A program made the position numbers and the translations under genes. This document shows positions 61,905-64,000 of a DNA stretch of 64,000 nucleotides, one piece after another; the first letter of the stretch is position 1; every line of letters starts with the position of its first letter. Source of the stretch: Candidatus Krumholzibacteriota bacterium (GTDB taxonomy: Bacteria > Krumholzibacteriota > Krumholzibacteriia > JAJRXK01); contig JAJDAC010000042.1 in the NCBI GenBank assembly GCA_029262065.1, positions 56,039 to 120,038 on the forward strand, read 5' to 3'. The notes beneath the pieces were generated by a model. The model was not told the origin of the DNA, searched no databases, and was given only the letters and a program-made list of their open reading frames with translations.

Positions 61905-62731
61905 TGCGACAGACCGACGGCTCTGTCGTTTGCGCTCAATGTGGTCGTCTGGTCGACGTCGACGAAGCGAATTGTCCTCACTGCGGGCAGTGGCGACCGG
62001 GGATGTTCGGATACGCCGGTGTGCTGCGACAACTGTTCGGGACCATCGACGTTTCGCAGGGCATCGTGGGCTTCTGCGCCATCCTCTACTTGCTTTCGCT
62101 CACCGTCGACGTGCAGGGCATCCGCATGGGCGGCGGACTGTTCGGAATCCTGAGTCCCAGCGGCAAGGCTCTGTATCAGTTGGGAATGACGGCCGATTGG
62201 CGTCCGTGGTACACGGTGCTGCCCGCTACATTCCTGCACGGCAATCTCCTGCACATCTTCTTCAACATGATGTGGACCCGAAACATGGGGCCCGTCGTAG
62301 AGGAATTCCTGGGTCCCGCCAGGTTCCTGTTGTTGTTCTGTATTTCGGGAGCCAGCGGATTCATTCTTTCGAACGTGCTGTCCGGCGTGCCTACGATCGG
62401 AGCCTCGGGCGCGGTATTTGGATTGCTGGGCGCCGGCATCGTGTTGGGCCGACACCGCGGCGGCACCACGGGCGACGCATTGCGTCAGCAGGCCCTCATG
62501 TATTCGGTAGTGTTGTTGGTATTCGGCTTCATGATGCCGCAGGTCAACAACTGGGCGCACATCGGCGGTTTCGCCGGCGGCTTCGTCACCGCTCGCGCCA
62601 TGACGAAGCACATGGGTCGGCCCGAAGGCCCTTTGGTACAAGTAGCCGCGGCCGCCGTGGTCGTCCTCACTCTCGTCGGCATCGTTCTCTCGTTCATCAG
62701 CGTGTCATCGATGCTGCTGCAGTCCCGCTGA
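61904..62731 (+). CDS. Rhomboid family intramembrane serine protease with N-terminal zinc ribbon
   Basis: Cuts membrane helices of partner proteins within the bilayer. A zinc-ribbon (VVCAQCGRLVD, ANCPHCGQW) lies at about residues 9-31, followed by six membrane helices. The rhomboid motifs are LHIFFNMMWTRNMGP (loop 1 / helix 2), the catalytic serine in GASGAVFGLLGAG and the histidine in NNWAHIGGFAGG. The GTG overlaps the Nfu TAG (TAGTG), so it is made together with Nfu. Zinc-ribbon rhomboids are known in several bacterial groups; the link to Nfu is unexplained. Confidence 0.92.
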   Translation: MRQTDGSVVCAQCGRLVDVDEANCPHCGQWRPGMFGYAGVLRQLFGTIDVSQGIVGFCAILYLLSLTVDVQGIRMGGGLFGILSPSGKALYQLGMTADWRPWYTVLPATFLHGNLLHIFFNMMWTRNMGPVVEEFLGPARFLLLFCISGASGFILSNVLSGVPTIGASGAVFGLLGAGIVLGRHRGGTTGDALRQQALMYSVVLLVFGFMMPQVNNWAHIGGFAGGFVTARAMTKHMGRPEGPLVQVAAAAVVVLTLVGIVLSFISVSSMLLQSR

Positions 62732-62765
62732 AAAAAGAAAAGCCCCGCGCCATGTGACGCGGGGC
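62731..62765 (-). terminator. Intrinsic terminator after the second YceI gene
   Basis: An 8-bp GC stem (GCCCCGCG / CGCGGGGC, 8-base loop) with TTTTCTTTTTT following on the minus strand, a strong terminator for the YceI gene. On the plus strand, for the rhomboid gene, the stem is shared but the tail is poor. Confidence 0.85.
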
Positions 62766-62791
62766 CTTCAACTATCAGGTCCGCGAACGGC

Positions 62792-63415
62792 TCAGCCGGC
62801 CGTGGCCTTGACCGCTTCGGTAGCCTTGACCGCCTTGACCGCTTCGATCTCCAGGTCGATCTTCACATCTTCGCCCAGAACCGCACCGCCGGTGTCGAGC
62901 ACCTTGTTCCACTTCATGCCGAAGTCCTGGCGGTTGATCGTGACCTTGCCCGAGAAACCCGCGCGTGTGCCACCCCAACCATCGGGGCCCGCGCCCAGGA
63001 ACTCGAAGGGAATCGTGACCTTCTTGGTCTTGCCCTTGAGCGTCAGATCGCCGTCCATCACCATACCGTCGTCGGTCTTGCGAACCGCCGTGCTCTTGAA
63101 GGTGATGGTCGGGAACTCTTCCACCGAAAAGAAGTCGGGGCTCTTCAGATGGTTGTCCCGGTCTTCGCTGTCGGTGTTCACGCTGGCCGTCTGGATAGTG
63201 ACGTTGACCGAGCCCTTCGTCGGGTACTCCGGATCGAACTCGATGGTTCCCGACCAATCGGTGAAGTTACCCACCGCGTTCGAGAAGAAGTGACGCACCT
63301 TGAAGGTCACGGCCGAGTGGCTCGGATCGATTTCCCACGTGGCGGCCTGCGCCATGGGAACCACGAAAATGGTAAGCAGCAGCACCGCCGCGAGCTTTGA
63401 AATCATGCGATTCAT
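62792..63415 (-). CDS. YceI family exported protein (second copy)
   Basis: An exported YceI-type protein of 207 residues (signal LAAVLLLTIFVVPMAQA). The family core is clear: WEIDPSHSAVTFKVRHFF at the N-terminus, DNHLKSPDFFSVEEFPTITF, LKGKTKKVTIPFEFLG and RQDFGMKWNKVLDTGG. It is closer to canonical YceI than the copy at 4287. The C-terminus ends in a repetitive AVKAVKATEAVKATAG made from a short tandem DNA repeat. AAGGAGA lies nine bases before the ATG. A strong terminator follows. Confidence 0.93.
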   Translation of the reverse strand: MNRMISKLAAVLLLTIFVVPMAQAATWEIDPSHSAVTFKVRHFFSNAVGNFTDWSGTIEFDPEYPTKGSVNVTIQTASVNTDSEDRDNHLKSPDFFSVEEFPTITFKSTAVRKTDDGMVMDGDLTLKGKTKKVTIPFEFLGAGPDGWGGTRAGFSGKVTINRQDFGMKWNKVLDTGGAVLGEDVKIDLEIEAVKAVKATEAVKATAG

Positions 63416-63634
63416 CAGACGAATCTCCTTGCAACGAGATTTAGGGGGGCATTCCCCAGAACTGGGATCGGGGGGCGCCAGCATTATACCTGGGGGCCCC
63501 AATATAGTTCTCGATCAAAAAAGCGGTATACTCGCTCGCCTGTCCCCGGGAACTCGGGGCCGGGCCCTCCGTTTCATTGTCGGCCCCTAGGGCCATCCAG
63601 GACGCGATTTCCGCACTTGCAAAGGAATTGTTTC

Positions 63635-64000
63635 ATGTTCACCGCGATTCGAACTGGCCTGCGACTGGGCCTGCTGCTCACCGTCATGGCGCTGGTCGTC
63701 GTCCCCAGCGTGGCCCAGGAAATCGACGCCCACGTCCAGGCCGAGGCCGACGCCTTCCTGGCCATGTACACGTCGCTGTACCAGCGGCTGTCGACCCTGG
63801 AGTCCGAAGCCTGGTGGCTGGCTTCAACCGATGTGGGGCCCAAACACGACGGGATGCGCGAGGCGGCGGGAAAGGCCTCGGCGGCGTTCACGGGTGACCC
63901 GCTGGTCATCGAGCGCCTGCGTTACTTCCGCAAGCACGCCGACGCACTGACGGAGACCACGGTTCGCCAGATCGAAAAGGCCTGGCTGGCGGCCGCCGCC
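63635..64000 (+). CDS. Probable M2 (ACE-like) metallopeptidase, N-terminal part
   Basis: The frame from ATG 63635 stays open to the end of the window (122 codons). AAAGGA precedes the ATG. A signal peptide (LGLLLTVMALVVVPSVAQ) is followed by a helical region AEADAFLAMYTSLYQRLSTLESEAWWLASTDVG, which resembles the opening 'FL..Y......L......A.W...T' of bacterial angiotensin-converting-enzyme-like peptidases of family M2. The zinc motif HExxH would lie beyond the window, so the family is only likely. Confidence 0.6.
   Translation, partial: MFTAIRTGLRLGLLLTVMALVVVPSVAQEIDAHVQAEADAFLAMYTSLYQRLSTLESEAWWLASTDVGPKHDGMREAAGKASAAFTGDPLVIERLRYFRKHADALTETTVRQIEKAWLAAAA

Noticed and set aside
1..64000. 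CRISPR arrays, tRNA or rRNA genes, insertion sequences, prophage genes
   Set aside because: Looked for on both strands; no repeat-spacer pattern, cloverleaf, transposase or phage structural motif was recognised.

Overview
This is a high-GC, gene-dense stretch of chromosome from a Gram-negative (diderm) bacterium. The envelope signs are outer-membrane barrels, many lipobox or Sec-signal proteins, an O-antigen-ligase-type membrane protein, hexapeptide and DegT sugar-modifying enzymes, and a YbdG-like MscS channel. Two secreted proteins end in an 'N(F/Q)PNPFNP' module, which is characteristic of Fibrobacteres-Chlorobi-Bacteroidetes (FCB) relatives and nearby candidate phyla. With the high GC, the many secreted peptidases (two M14, one S9, probably one M2) and SdhC-A-B gene order, this suggests an uncultured FCB-group or Gemmatimonadota/Krumholzibacteriota/Eisenbacteria-like organism. 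The lineage is inference. No tRNA, rRNA, CRISPR array, phage or insertion sequence was seen.

Layout. 0-4.2 kb: tail of an ALDH7-type dehydrogenase, then a tight run of OPT transporter, unknown membrane protein, mini zinc-finger protein and RluA-type pseudouridine synthase. 4.3-5.3 kb: YceI protein and acyl-CoA thioesterase, convergent. 5.4-9.1 kb: surface-polysaccharide genes (O-antigen ligase, a degenerate pyruvate-kinase-like protein, a GT-B-like transferase, a hexapeptide acyltransferase). 9.2-15.4 kb: a Dus3-like tRNA dihydrouridine synthase, a CYTH protein, a secreted M14 peptidase and a sugar aminotransferase. 15.6-19.1 kb: cobalamin import and activation (small membrane protein, BtuF, BtuD, BtuC, PduO-type adenosyltransferase). 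19.2-28.5 kb: a FIST sensor protein, then an operon of response regulator, 1120-aa HEAT-repeat membrane protein and a glycosyltransferase fused to an outer-membrane barrel. This operon converges on a STAS protein and a RelA/SpoT-like protein.

28.6-36.6 kb is a run of exported proteins on the minus strand: an FG-GAP protein with a C-terminal sorting-like module, a duplicated family of repeat lipoproteins, a histidine phosphatase, a DPP-IV-like S9 peptidase and a WxPGHW lipoprotein. 36.8-41.5 kb: outer-membrane protein, P5C dehydrogenase, EttA, Nudix hydrolase. 41.5-46.3 kb: GH113-like hydrolase, small membrane protein, a coupled trio of alpha-solenoid, Cys4 protein and MscS channel, an NlpC/P60 lipoprotein and a secreted unknown. 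46.5-49.9 kb: succinate dehydrogenase/fumarate reductase. 50-58.4 kb: LysM amidase, isoprenylcysteine-methyltransferase-like protein, second M14 peptidase, secreted endonuclease/phosphatase-fold protein, DUF4097/LiaF-like protein. 58.4-64 kb: ThiD, EamA exporter, carbamate kinase, Nfu, zinc-ribbon rhomboid protease, second YceI protein, and the start of a probable M2 peptidase.

The most unusual parts are the response-regulator/HEAT/glycosyltransferase-barrel operon, the pyruvate-kinase-like protein lacking the expected catalytic residues, the Dus3-like enzyme in a bacterium, the RelA/SpoT-like plus STAS pair, and the duplicated repeat lipoproteins. Many neighbours overlap by 1-4 bases (ATGA, GTGA, TAGTG), and two convergent pairs share a CTAG stop palindrome.
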